Shown: positions 35,071-46,682 of the stretch, piece by piece
Position numbering within the stretch: the first letter of the stretch is position 1
How the letters are laid out: the number at the start of each line of letters is the position of its first letter
Assembly (NCBI GenBank): GCA_951802425.1
Contig: OX637801.1
Span: forward strand, 1,426,001-1,490,000
Source: Clavaria fumosa
Lineage: Eukaryota > Basidiomycota > Agaricomycetes > Agaricales > Clavariaceae
Length of the DNA: 64,000 nucleotides
Direction of reading: 5' to 3'
Notes under the pieces: generated by a model
What the model saw: only the letters and a program-made list of their open reading frames with translations
Database searches by the model: none
What the model was told of the DNA's origin: nothing
Translations under genes and position numbers: made by a program

Positions 35071-36700
35071 ATGTTTCACGCTGATGTGTCTCCGTCATCC
35101 CCGGAAGATGAGCAGCCCATCATTGGTATTATCGGGATGGGAGCCATGGGCAAAATGTATGCAAGTCATCTCTCGGGTGCCGGATGGAGGAAGTCCGTCA
35201 GTCTATCAACAGCTTCTCTCCCTCTTCTCTCAACAAGAGCACAGGGTTCACATTTGTGATAAGCCTGAAAAATATGAAGATGTGAAACGAGAATTTGATG
35301 GTCGGTTACAATGCCTTGGTTTCCTTCCGAACATAAATCCTCCCTTCGCTCCAGGCAAGCCGGGGATTACCGTCTTTCGTGATGGATATGGCGTGTCTCG
35401 CTCCGCGGATTGGATCATGTACTGCGTTGAAGCAGAATTCATCGATCGTGTCGTTGCTCAATTCGGACCCGGTACGTCTGACCATATCCAGTGATAATTC
35501 TCCGCCAGAATCTGTCTTCCAGCGACCAAGGTGGGCGCTGTTGTCGCTGGTCAAACCTCAGTGAAGGCGCCAGAGAAGGCGGCATTTGACAAGTATCTTC
35601 CTCAAGACGTGCAGATTGTCTCCTGTCACTCCCTTCACGGGCCGACTGTTTCTCCTCTCGGGCAGCCACTCATTCTCATTCCGTACCGCGGCTGCGATGC
35701 TTCACTTCGGCTAGTTGAGAATATCCTCCGCCCGCTTGGCTCAAGATACGTAAAAATGACGTACGAGGAGCACGACCTTGTGAGCGCCAATACTCAGGCC
35801 GTGACCCATGCAGCTTTCCTCAGGTGAGTGTTAGATAAGTCCATATCTCATTCTCCCTACAAACGCGAATGCTCACATTCCTGAGGCGGGAACAACAGCA
35901 TGGGCACGGCTCTAGCGCAGAAACGCTGGTATCCCTGGGAGCACGGCTACTATGTGGGCGGGATTGAGAGTGTCAAAGTGAACATCATGCTCCGGATTTA
36001 TTCCAATCAGTGGCATGTCTATGCAGGCCTCGCCATCTTGAACCCGTCCGCTCGGTCTCAGATCGACCAATACGCATCCAGCGTTACCGACCTTTTCACG
36101 CTTATGATCAGCGGAGACGCTGCGGCTCTCAAAAAAAGGATCTATGACGCGAGAGACACCGTGTTCGGTATCCCCGGGATGGACACGCGAACGCCTATTC
36201 TATTGAGTGAGGACTTCCTTGATCAATTCAGCATCGGACAAAATAGCGGTGAACGACACGGCGCCACGAAAGCCAGCGTCGATGCAGACGACTTGAACGT
36301 CACACCGACGTCATGTCCCAATTCTCATCTCTCCCTTCTCGCCATGCTGGACTGTTGGGCTCAATTAAACATTAAACCGTTCGTGCACCTGGAACTCGCC
36401 GCTACGCCAATCTTCAGACTATGGATTGGAGTCGCCGAATACCTTTTTAATTCCCCAGCCCGGCTTGATGCTGCCATCGAGGCAGCGCTGCACGAAGTCT
36501 CTTACCGCCAAGATGACCTTGAGTTCGTCGTGGCTGCTAGAGGGTGGAGCCAGTGCGTGAGCTTCGGGAGCTTCGAGTTGTATCGGAAACGATTTTTAGA
36601 GACGAGGGATTTCTTTGAGAGTCGGTTTGAAGAAGCTACGGAGTCGGGTAGTAGAATGATTCAAGCCATTCTCGATGCCACACCGAAGCATGCAGTGTAG
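35071..36700 (+). CDS. TYR1: prephenate dehydrogenase (NADP+)
   Basis: Converts prephenate to 4-hydroxyphenylpyruvate in tyrosine synthesis. Four exons. The N-terminal Rossmann fold begins IIGIIGMGAMGKMYASHLSG (G-x-G-x-x-G), with the intron at about 35190-35247 leading to VHICDKPEKYEDVKREFDGR. Then WIMYCVEAEFIDRVVAQFGP, VGAVVAGQTSVKAPEKAAFD, IVSCHSLHGPTVSPLGQPLI, VKMTYEEHDLVSANTQAVTH (catalytic-domain histidines), and the C-terminal helical domain KRWYPWEHGYYVGGIESVKV, NIMLRIYSNQWHVYAGLAIL. Ends TPKHAV, TAG 36698-36700. Motif order and about 450 residues fit Tyr1. The upstream 35-bp region contains ATCTGAAAAGATCTGAAA, a short direct repeat. A decayed fragment of exon 4 lies downstream at 37243-37370. 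Confidence 0.92.
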
Positions 36701-37242
36701 AATTTTGCTGTCTCTTGCATCATATCATGGTGGTCAAGAACTCCACCCAAACATACACTTGTGCTTGTGAGCTGGGTGCTGATATGTTGCAGGGGTGTGT
36801 AGTCTGTCAAATTATAATCATGGAAGTAGACAGCAATGGGCTCCCGATCTTGATGACACATGTACAGTTTCTAGATCTGCATATGCCTTTTCCATTAGAA
36901 TGGGTCCAACCCAGCACTTGCAGACAGGAAGGAGGAGAAGTTTGACCAAGAAGAGGGCTCAGGAGTGGGTGACAGAAGGGAAGATGTCTTTGGAGACAGA
37001 TGCATTGGACAGCATTGATGAAATGAGACTTGATTGCAGTGAAAAGGACAAGTTGGACACAGCAGAGAGCCTACTGGCAGTCTAGCACACCTAGTGGAAG
37101 TGAGGAAGAGAATTTTAAGGCCAGGACACCCAAACACACTGTCAAGTGAGTCTACTATTACAGGTAGTGGAGCGACCCCTTGGGCCTGTTTGCAGTTACA
37201 GGGCAGAATTGGAATCAAATATTTTCATACGGCCACATTTTA
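36701..37242. other. intergenic, 3' flank of TYR1
   Basis: Open frames are short and unlike protein. No repeat recognised apart from the TYR1 fragment that follows. Confidence 0.45.
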
Positions 37243-37370
37243 TCTCTCATCCTCCTTATAAACGTGAAGGCTCATTCCTGAAGTAGGAACAACAGAATTA
37301 GCACGGCTCTAGCGTGGAAATACTAATATCTCTTGGAACGTAACTGCTATGTGAGCGGAATTGAACATCT
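37243..37370 (+). pseudogene. decayed fragment of TYR1
   Basis: Matches about 35848-35975 of TYR1, covering the end of intron 3 and the start of exon 4, in the same orientation. Shared strings include AACAACAG and GCACGGCTCTAGCG. Because intron sequence is included, it arose from DNA, not from mRNA. Most differences are C-to-T or G-to-A (for example CTACAAACGCG against TTATAAACGTG). It ends next to the 5-bp target duplication of the LTR element. Confidence 0.75.
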
Positions 37371-37384
37371 GATGTCAGGACAAC

Positions 37385-37964
37385 TGTCAGTCCGAGTCCC
37401 TCACAGAAGCGAGAAGGGGAAAGAAGCTTGATTTCAACGTGAGGACCTACACTCATTACAAAGGCGCTATATATACTGGGGGGAAGGGGCTGTGTAGGGA
37501 GTGAGTCATAAGTAAGACAAACGAGGCTACGCGCTCTGAGTCGCGCGGGACAGGGGAGGCAATAAAGGGAAAAGGGGATGCCGGATAAGGAAGGTAGCGG
37601 CGAGGTACGAATGTGGGGAGAATGACAGAGGGAATGCTTGGCGCAGTCTTGGCTACCCGAGGGGAGACCTCAGTTAAGCTCGTTTAGGTTAGATTGGTTG
37701 ATGGGGGACGTCAGAGGCATTTTTGCTGATCCGCCTCCATCACGAATTGCAGAGCGTGGGAAATCGCAAGGAACGTGGGTGGGGGCACGTGATGGGTGCT
37801 GGTCGCGAGCCTATAAGCGCCAGGGGAGTCGCGAGTGTGGGGTTGAGGTCGTGGGCAGGCGCTTAAGGTCGCGAGTAGTCACGTGATCCCATACTCGGTC
37901 CTCGTAGCTAGATCCTGGCGCGTTGCAGACTTAGTGATGGCGGCTTACGTAATGGATCCTGACA
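37385..37964 (-). repeat. 3' LTR of the chromovirus
   Basis: 580 bp, starts TGTCAG and ends TGACA. Identical to the other LTR except for three transitions that I found, near 37624, 37645 and 37938, where this copy has T, A and T against C, G and C. All three lie in CpG in the other copy. Confidence 0.96.
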
Positions 37965-37967
37965 TGG

Positions 37968-37977
37968 CCCCCTCCTC
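37968..37977 (-). other. polypurine tract
   Basis: GAGGAGGGGG on the element's sense strand, three bases before the 3' LTR and overlapping the pol stop codon. Expected start of plus-strand DNA synthesis. Confidence 0.75.
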
Positions 37978-40900
37978 AAGGCTGGGCGTCTCGACCGGCC
38001 AATCGCGCCTTGTCCGGGTGTTTGAGGAAGAAGTCGCGGAGGAGAGTTGCAGTGTTGGTAAGGTTCTGGCGGGGTTCCCAAGTATTCTCTTCGATGGGGT
38101 AGTCTTGCCACTTTACCAAGTACCTCACTCCTCGTCCTACTTTCTTCACATCCAGGATCTCTTCGACCTCATACTCCAAATGGTCGTCGTCGATGGTCGG
38201 GGGGGGCGGAGATGGTCGGGCTTGAGAAGCGAAAGAAGGGGGGATGAACGGGGTGAGGAGCAACTCATTAAATACGTCATGGATTCGCCAGGCCGGGGGC
38301 AGTTTGAGGCGATATCCAGCTGGCCCCACCTTCTCTATGATAGCGAAGGGTCCAGCGCGTTTGTTGTCGAGTTTCTTGTTTGGGCGGTCCATTTTCAAGT
38401 TTCGAGTGTCGAGCCAAACTAAGTCTCCCTTCCCATACTCGCGGCTAGGTCGCTTTCCGCTGTCATAGCTTTTCTTCATTGCTAGCGCGGCTTTCTCCAT
38501 GGCCTCTTTGGCAGCGCGTCGCGACTCTTCCAACTTCGCCATCCACTCATCCGCAGCTGGGTTCACTTCTGTCCGTGGGTGTATACCTCCATTCCAGGGG
38601 TGTCGGCCGTAGTCCAAGAAGAAGGGCGTATAGCCTGTCGCGGAGTGTTCCCGGTTATTCAGCGCAAACTCTGCTGTGCTCAACCACTCTGCCCAGTCAT
38701 CCTGGAGGTGGTCGACATATCCTCGCAGGTAGGTCTCGATCTCCTGATTTACTCGCTCTGTTTGTCCGTCGGTTTGGGGGTGAAAGGCGGTACTTGGGTT
38801 AGCCTTTATCCCAATCATCCGGTAGAATTCCTTCATGAATCGAGAGACGAATTGTGGGCCACGGTCACTGACGACCTTCTGGGGGATTCCGTGGTTCCGG
38901 AACACTCGGTCGCGAAGGATCCTCGCAGCTCCCAGGCTCGTCAAGTCGAAACCGATCGCTTCGATGAGGGTACGCTTGGTGAATTTGTCGACGATTACAA
39001 GGATGGAGTCGAATCCGCGGGACTGTGGTAACGGGCCTACTATGTCCCAGCTGATCGCCCACCATGGGCCGTTTGGGACTGGGTGCGGGTACAGAGGCGT
39101 GGCGCGTTTGGTTCAGTCGGGCTTGGTTCTCTGACAACCTTCGCACCCGGATACGTACTTCTCCACATCCTTCACCATCTCGGGCCACCAGTAGGCCTTG
39201 ACCATTGCGGCCTTCATTTTCTTTTTTCCCAGGTGTCCTGCGGTGGGGAGGTCGTGTTCGTAGTTGAGCACCACCTCGCGAACGCTTGCAGGTATCCACA
39301 CAGTGTTGTTTCTCCACCAAAGCCCAAGGCGGTCTCTCGTCCAACTGTCATCAATCTCCGTGGGCTTCGTGACATATTCCGCGCTCTTTTTCTGGAGGAG
39401 CGTCTCCATTTCCGAGGTAAAGCTAGCGCGTACGTCCATGTTGGCGGGTAGCATCTGGACGGGGGCATCTTCCTCGGCAGCATCTCCGTAGTCTGGCCTT
39501 CGCGAGAGGGTATCGGCTTTGGTGTTGCTTTTGCCTGTGCGATACTTGATCTCGAAGTCGAAACTTTGGAGTTCTCCGTACCAGCGTACCTGTCGTGGTT
39601 TCAGTTTTTGGGGCTTTCTGAAGTATTGCAGGTTGGCGTGGTCTGTCCAAATCTCGAAGGTCTCGTCCACTCCCACTAGATACGCTCTCCACTCTCTTAG
39701 AGCCCTGATGACCGCGAGGAGTTCTTTATCGTAGACATCATAATTTTTCTCGGCGGCTGTGAGGGCCTCAGAGATGTAGTCGACCGGTCTCCAGGTTCCA
39801 TCAGGCTGCTGCTGTGAAAGAACGCCACCCGTCGCGAGGTTACTCGCGTCAGTTTCTACCTTCCACCTGCCCGAGTCCTGGGGTAGGGCGAGGACCGGGG
39901 CTGAGACAAGCGCTCCTTTCACATCCAGAAAAGCCGCGACCTGTTCGCTCTGCCAACACCAGGGGACATTGCCGGTGAGCTTAAACAGGGGTTTGGCTCG
40001 CGTGGACAAGTTGGGGATGAATCTCCGCAAGTGGTTGACCATTCCGAGGAAGCGTTGGAGTTCTTTGACGTTTCGGGGCACTGGCCAGTTTTGGATAGCT
40101 TCTGCCTTGGCCGGGTCATGCTCGAGGCGGTTGTGCGAGAGCCTGAGCCCAAGGTAGAACACCTCAGCCTTCTCGAACTCACATTTGCTTAGCCGGAGGC
40201 ACAGCCCATTCTCGCGGAATCTTTGTAAGACTCGGTCCATCCAGTAACGGTGGGTCACGAGGTCATCCGCGAAGATGATGACGTCATCGATGTATGCGAG
40301 GACGTGTCCGCCGGCAATCTCCTCTCTCAGAATGTGGTTCATGAATCTCTGGAAGGTTGCAGGGGCGTTCTGGAGTCCGAACCACATTACCGTAGGTTCG
40401 AACAAGCCTCGCGACGTTAAGAACGCGCATCTCTCTTGGTGCCCCTCCCACAACCTCATAGACGGAAATCCCCCCTTTGCATCGATCTTGGAGAAGACCT
40501 TGGCTCCCCGCAGCTTGTCTACACAGTCGCGGATGCGTGGTAGTGGGAACTTATCTTTGATCAGGAATGAGTTGAGGCGTGAATAGTCGATGATCGGTCG
40601 GAGTTTGTCCTTCTCTCGCTTGAAGAAGAACGGACTGGCATAGGGCGACTTGGAAGGTCTTATCCTCCCTGATGCGAGCTGTTCATCGATCCACCTGTTC
40701 ATCTCAATCGTCTCCTCTCTCGTCAGCGAATATAGCTTGGAGGATAAGTGACCGGGATCCTCGCGAAACTCAATTTTGATGTCGAAGTCAGGTCGCGGTT
40801 TGGGCAACTCGTCCCACTTGGCTTCACTAAAGACCGTTGGGTATAGCGACGGCCAGTCAGGCATGTCTCCGGAGTCCGAAAAGCGGATATCCATGGTTGT

Positions 40901-41538
40901 TCGTAGTGCATTGTCCCAATCACTGCTCTTTGGATAGGCCCAGGGACTCGCGAGGTGCGGGTCGAAGTGGCAACTCGCGGGGCAGCGTTTGAAGGAGACT
41001 TTCCCCAGTGGCCAATCGATCTCAGGGTTGTGTTTGGATAGCCAGTCGTGTCCCAGGATGATTTTGTGTGACTTGGCTGTTCCGAGCAAGAAGTGTATTC
41101 GCTCTTGGTGGTCTCCTATAGTCAACAGGAGGTCGATGCCATAGCGAATAGGCCCGCTCTTGTTTGCCGATCCATCCACATTGTACACCTTGATCGGGTT
41201 CTGTAGTGGCACAGGTTCCAGTCCGAGCTCCCTGCACCAGGCTAGGTCCATGAAGCAGTTAGTACATCCCGAATCGATCAGGACTTTAACGCCTCCCCAT
41301 TCAGCCGTGGTTAGAGTCTCAAAGTGCGCCGGTAGGGTCAACTCTCTCTTTCGCTTCTTTGGCTTCTCCTCCGCGACCTTTGTTGTTCTGTTGTCCTCAA
41401 GTTCATTCGCGCTCCGGGCGTGTCTCCGTTGCAAGATCGTATATTTGGGTATACTTGCTACGGGTACAGGGGCGGGGGCGGGAACGAGACTTGTACTGTT
41501 ACAGAGATGCCAGTTCGGACTTACTGCGTCTCTCCTCC
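37976..41538 (-). pseudogene. Pol polyprotein of the chromovirus, one internal stop
   Basis: No ATG start; entered from gag by -1 shift. Domains in order: aspartic protease (LIDSGCTNCFMD, near 41245-41280); reverse transcriptase (YIDDVIIFA near 40270-40296, with LRPIIDYSRLNSFLIKDKFP before it); RNase H (VETDASNLATGGVLSQQQPD, EIWTDHANLQYF); integrase zinc motif (H...H...CEGC, about 39250-39120); catalytic core with DSILVIVDKFTKR, VVSDRGPQFVSRFMKEFYRM and QTERVNQEIETYLRGYV (DDE); and a C-terminal chromodomain (YEVEEILDVKKVGRGVRYLV, KWQDYPIEENTWEPRQNL, about 38030-38180). The single stop, TGA at 39113-39115 after CQRTKPD, would be CGA (Arg) with one C-to-T change. Otherwise intact over about 1,180 codons. 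Confidence 0.93.
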
Positions 41539-42591
41539 AAAACCCTGCTCCTGGGTGGGAGCCGGCGGGAGCTGTTGTTGGTGTTGCTGGGCCTGTGGGG
41601 CACCAGCCATCTGCCTCTCTCTCTCATAGATTGCGAGCCTGTCGCGAAGCAGCGCGAGTTCGTTCTCGTATTCTTCCACCTCTACTGGGCCAGGGACCAT
41701 CGCGCGAACCTGCGGTCTCGGGACATAGGGTCGCGAGTCCGGGAGGTGGCAGTTGCGGGCGATGTGTCCTACCTGGCCACAGCGGAAGCATTGACGCTCG
41801 GCCGCAGGAGCTCGCGTCTGGTCTACGATCATCCGGTCACCGGCACCAGCGGGACGGGGCATGATCTGTGGAACAGGAGCGCGTTGCTGCTGTTGCGGAG
41901 CGGAGGGGAAGCGAGGCGCGGGTCGCAGGGGGTTCGGGTTTGGATAGCGCGGGGGTGTTGGCAGTGGTCGGGACTGTTGGAACTGAGGCAGGGCCGGGCG
42001 GCTGGCGTTCTGCTCACGGATGATCGCGTCAAGCCGTCGTTGCTGAGCGTCCAGGGTCTCGACCAGATGTTTCCACTGGGCATAGGTGACTGGCATGGGG
42101 TTGACATTGTAGACCCGCGTGGTCAACCTTCGGTTGAGGTTAGTCTCCAGCCAGTGGATGAGCACGTCAGAGTCATCGACCGGGTCCAGTTCCGCCTTGC
42201 GCATCAGCGTTTCGAAGAGAGCGAAGAACTCCGCGGCTTCCAGTGCTCCCTGCTTCAGCTTCGCTATGTCGTTCAGGGTGGTCGCGGTAATGTTTGGGTC
42301 GTCGAAGGCTCTCCGCAGATCCACAACGAAGTCTTCCCAAGTTCCTGCCACTCCAGCATTCAGGATCTCGTCACCTCGCATGTTCGCCCATTCCGCTGCG
42401 AACCCTTCTCCTGTAATTTTACTCAGCGCAAATAGGATCTTGTTCAGGTCACTGGCATAGAGCCCCTGGTTTCCCAGGAACTGTAGTCGGAGGGACCTGA
42501 GGAAGGTCCGGAAGTTCTTCTTGTTTCCATCAAAAGAAGGAACGGCTAGGTCCAGCCTCGGCATTGGGGCTGCGGGGACGGCGTCCGCCAT
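41521..42591 (-). CDS. Gag polyprotein of the chromovirus
   Basis: Capsid/nucleocapsid protein of 356 residues from ATG 42591. Starts MADAVPAAPMPRLDLAVPSF; the retrotransposon gag fold is seen in EGFAAEWANMRGDEILNAGV, TWEDFVVDLRRAFDDPN and KLKQGALEAAEFFALFETLM. A CCHC zinc knuckle CFRCGQVGHIARNC lies at about residues 256-269. Ends GFGGETQ, TAA 41521-41523. The frame stays open upstream of the ATG through a Pro-rich stretch up to the palindromic insertion. A heptamer G GGT TTT six codons before the stop would shift ribosomes into pol. Confidence 0.93.
   Translation of the reverse strand: MADAVPAAPMPRLDLAVPSFDGNKKNFRTFLRSLRLQFLGNQGLYASDLNKILFALSKITGEGFAAEWANMRGDEILNAGVAGTWEDFVVDLRRAFDDPNITATTLNDIAKLKQGALEAAEFFALFETLMRKAELDPVDDSDVLIHWLETNLNRRLTTRVYNVNPMPVTYAQWKHLVETLDAQQRRLDAIIREQNASRPALPQFQQSRPLPTPPRYPNPNPLRPAPRFPSAPQQQQRAPVPQIMPRPAGAGDRMIVDQTRAPAAERQCFRCGQVGHIARNCHLPDSRPYVPRPQVRAMVPGPVEVEEYENELALLRDRLAIYERERQMAGAPQAQQHQQQLPPAPTQEQGFGGETQ
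41539..41545 (-). other. candidate -1 ribosomal frameshift heptamer
   Basis: GGGTTTT, read G GGT TTT in the gag frame, fits the X XXY YYZ rule. It lies 15 bp before the gag stop; the pol frame is exactly -1 and stays open from this point through the protease. Confidence 0.6.
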
Positions 42592-42917
42592 TTCGGGTGC
42601 GGGCGAGGGCGGCGGCGAGGGTTCTGGCGGCGATGGATTCGCGGGTTGGGGTCGTGGTTCCGGCTCTGGAGTCGCAGGTGACTGTGGTGGTGGTGGTGGC
42701 GATGGTGCTTGCCGGGCTAGGCGCTCGTCTAAACTTGCGAAGTCTACGGGGGGTTCGGTATGAACTGGTGGTGCTGGGGCAGTAGTACTGAATGAAATAA
42801 TTAACTAGACACAGCAGTTAGGTATAATTCATAGTGTACTCTTTGCAGCTACAGCTGGACAAGGAATCCTTATGGTCAGTCAACTTGTCAAGTTAACTTG
42901 TCAAAGGTAGTACATGG

Positions 42918-45031
42918 GGGACTAGTAGACTAGATACAGCTGACAGCTGTGGATCTAGTGGACTAGTTACAGCTACTAGGTGTGGACCTGGTGGACTAGT
43001 TGCAGGTGCTAGCTATGGTTCTAGTGAACTGGTTACAGGTGCTAGCTGTGGGTCCAGTGGACTAGTTACAGCTACCAGTTGTGGATCTAGTGGACTAGGT
43101 GCAGCAAGTAGGTGTAGGTCTAGTGGACTAGTTGCAGCTATTAGCTGTAGATGTAGTGAACTAGTTACAGCTAGTAGCTGTGGGCTTAGTGGACTAGTTG
43201 CAGCTACTAGCTGTGGGCCTAGTGGACTAGATGCAGCTAGTAGCTGTGGGCCTAGTGGACTAGATGCAGCTAGTAGCTGTGGGCCTAGTGGACTAGTTGC
43301 AGCTACTAGCTGTGGGCCTAGTGGACTAGTTGCAGCTACTAGCTGTAGATCTAGTGAACTAGTTACAGCTATTAGTTGTAGATGTAGTGAACTAGTTGCA
43401 GCTAGTAGGTGTAGGTCTAGTAGACTAGTTGCAGCTACTAGCTGTGGGCCTAGTGGACTAGTTGCAGCTAGTAGCTGTGGGCCTAGTGGACTAGTTGCAG
43501 CTAGTAGCTGTGGGCCTAGTGGACTAGTTGCAGCTAGTAGGTGTAGGTCTAGTAGACTAGTTGCAGCTATTAGCTGTAGATGTAGTGAACTAGTTACAGC
43601 TATTAGTTGTAGATGTAGTGAACTAGTTGCAGCTACTAGGTGTGGACCTGGTGGACTAGTTGCAGGTGCTAGCTATGGTTCTAGTGAACTGGTTACAGGT
43701 GCTAGCTGTGGGTCCAGTGGACTAGTTACAGCTACCAGTTGTGGATCTAGTGGACTAGGTGCAGCAAGTAGGTGTAGGTCTAGTGGACTAGTTGCAGCTA
43801 TTAGCTGTAGATGTAGTGAACTAGTTGCAGCTACTAGCTGTGGGCCTAGTGGACTAGTTGCAGCTACTAGCTGTAGATGTAGTGAACTAGTTACAGCTAG
43901 TAGGTGTAGATGTAGTGAACTAGTTGCAGCTAGTAGGTGTAGATGTAGTGAACTAGTTACAGCTAGTAGCTGTGGGCCTAGTGGACTAGTTGCAGCTACT
44001 AGCTGTGGGCCTAGTGGACTAGTTGCAGCTACTAGCTGTAGATCTAGTGAACTAGTTACAGCTATTAGTTGTAGATGTAGTGAACTAGTTACAGCTATTA
44101 GTTGTAGATGTAGTGGACTAGTTGCAGCTATTAGCTGTAGATGTAGTGAACTAGTTACAGCTAGTAGGTGTAGATGTAGTGAACTAGTTGCAGCTAGTAG
44201 GTGTAGATGTAGTGAACTAGTTGCAGCTATTAGCTGTAGATGTAGTGAACTAGTTAAAGCTAGTAGCTGTGGGCCTAGTGGACTAGTTGCAGCGACTAGC
44301 TGTAGATCTAGTGAACTAGTTACAGCTATTAGTTGTTGATGTAGTGAACTAGTTGCAGCTAGTAGGTGTAGGTCTAGTGAACTAGTTGCAGCTATTAGCT
44401 GTAGATGTAGTGAACAAGTTACAGCTAGTAGGTGTAGGTCTAGTAGACTAGTTGCAGCTAGTAGTTGTGGACCTAGTGGACTAGTGGCAGCTACCAGCTG
44501 TGGGCCTAGTGGACTAGTTGCAGCTACTAGCTGTAGATGTAGTGAACTAGTTGCAGCTAGTAGGTGGAGGTCTAGTAGACTAGTTGCAGCTACTAGCTGT
44601 AGATGTAGTGAACTAGTTACAGCTATTAGTTGTAGATGTAGTGAACTAGTTGCAGCTAGTAGGTGTAGGTCTAGTAGACTAGTTGCAGCTAGTAGTTGTG
44701 GACCTAGTGGACTAGTGGCAGCTACCAGCTGTGGGTCTAGTGGACTAGTTACAGCCATTAGCTGTGGATCTAGTGAACTAGTTGCAGCTAGTTGCTGTAG
44801 ATCTAGTGAACTAGTTACAGCTATTAGTTGTAGATGTAGTGAACTAGTTGCAGCTAGTAGCTGTGGACCTAGTGGACTAGTTGCGGCTACTAGCTGTGGG
44901 TCTAGTCAATTACTAGTTGTAGATCTGGTGAATTAGTTACAGCTACTAGCTGTGGATCTAGTGGACTAGTTGCAGCTAGTTGCTGTGGGTCTGGTAGACT
45001 AGTTACAGCTATTAGCTGTGGATCTAGTCAT
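42918..45031. repeat. 33-bp tandem array, left arm
   Basis: About 64 head-to-tail copies of a 33-bp unit built from CTAGTGGACTAGTTGCAG and CTACTAGCTGTGGGC variants. Each unit carries two small palindromes, CTAGTnnACTAG and CAGCTAnTAGCTG. Variants (GTAGATGTAGTGAAC, GTAGGTCTAGTAGAC) recur in higher-order blocks. Because 33 is a multiple of three, long open frames arise on both strands without being genes. Confidence 0.93.
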
Positions 45032-45832
45032 TCAATGATGTAGATTCCTTGCAATAAACTATTGTAATTACAATAGGTGGCCATTGCGAGAATGACTGAA
45101 CAAACAATGGCAAACAAAATATGCTAAAAATAAAAACAAAACTCGAAATTGAGCAGCCCTGTGCCTGGTCCCTCAGGTACAGGTGACCAATCAAGCATAG
45201 CTGCTTTTGGTAAGCCGCTATGACTGTGGGAAAATTTTTGCATGGCTTGCAAAATATGACTTTTTATACACCAAAAAATTGGCAAAAATCAGGAGATTCC
45301 AGATCCGGACACCCCACATTTGTATCTGCCTTGGTTCAGTGTCAATTTGCAAAATACACAGAAAATATTCATTTTTCTACAGTTCTGCAGTACTCTGGCT
45401 TAAAAATGGATAGGAGAGGATACACACACCTACACACACTACACTACCTGTGGACATATGGGGAGGGTGTGGATTAGTTTAACAACTCACCCACCATCTC
45501 TGTCACCTCCCTGGAATCCATTACTAGGAATTAGGGTGTTATTGGCCTGGGAGCATGGCTATTTGTTATATTGCAAATTCCAGCTGTCAGACTACACCTT
45601 ATGACATCTAATACAATCATACAAAAGCCCATAATATTTGGTGCAGAATTACAGATTCCCCATGTCTATTTTCCCAAAATTCTCAAGATCTCTCCCCAGA
45701 CAGTCCCCTTTGTCAAATCACATATTCCTGTTGTCTGATAGCTGACAAGGTATGCATGAATACATGTTCAAAGTTTGGTGAAGTTAGGCCAAGTTCTCAG
45801 GAAGATAGCCTGGAATGTGTCTTTTAGAGGAC
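45032..45832. repeat. inner unique part of left palindrome arm
   Basis: About 800 bp of non-repetitive, AT-rich sequence, nearly identical to the complement of 45883-46682. Contains an 85-codon open frame (45220-45477) starting MTVGKFLHGLQNMTFYTPKN. Confidence 0.9.
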
Positions 45833-45882
45833 AGTCTAAAGTGAGAGCAAAGATGAAGGCAAGGATAAGGAAGACCTTGATG

Positions 45883-46682
45883 GTCCTCCAAAAGACTCAT
45901 TCTAAGCTATCTTCTTGAGAACCTGGCCTAACTTCACCAAACTTTGAACATGTATTCATGCATACCTTGTCAGCTATCAGACAACAGGAATATGTGATTT
46001 GACAAAGGGGACTGTCTGGGGAGAGATCTTGAGAATTTTGGGAAAATAGACATGGGGAATCTGTAATTCTGCACCAAATATTATGGGCTTTTGTATGATT
46101 GTATTAGATGTCATAAGGTGTAGTCTGACAGCTGGAATTTGCAATATAACAAATAGCCATGCTCCCAGGCCAATAACACCCTAATTCCTAGTAATGGATT
46201 CCAGGGAGGTGACAGAGATGGTGGGTGAGTTGTTAAACTAATCCACACCCTCCCCATATGTCCACAGGTAGTGTAGTGTGTGTAGGTGTGTGTATCCTCT
46301 CCTATCCATTTTTAAGCCAGAGTACTGCAGAACTGTAGAAAAATGAATATTTTCTGTGTATTTTGCAAATTGACACTGAACCAAGGCAGATACAAATGTG
46401 GGGTGTCCGGATCTGGAATCTCCTGATTTTTGCCAATTTTTTGGTGTATAAAAAGTCATATTTTGCAAGCCATGCAAAAATTTTCCCACAGTCATAGCAG
46501 CTTACCAAAAGCAGCTATGCTTGATTGGTCACCTGTACCTGAGGGACCAGGCACAGGCTGCTCAATTTCGAGTTTTGTTTTTATTTTTAGCATATTTTGT
46601 TTGCCATTGTTTGTTCAGTCATTCTCGCAATGGCCACCTATTTTAATTACAATAGTTTATTGCAAGGAATCTACATCATTGA
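45883..46682. repeat. inner unique part of right palindrome arm
   Basis: Inverted copy of the left inner arm. The 85-codon frame at 46238-46495 translates to the same protein as its mirror. Confidence 0.9.

Noticed and set aside
43673..44758. 361-codon minus-strand frame of repeated 11-residue units in the palindrome, and a 150-codon plus-strand frame at 44484-44936
   Set aside because: Both come from the 33-bp array, whose length is a multiple of three. Similar frames exist on both strands, which is typical of repeats, not genes.
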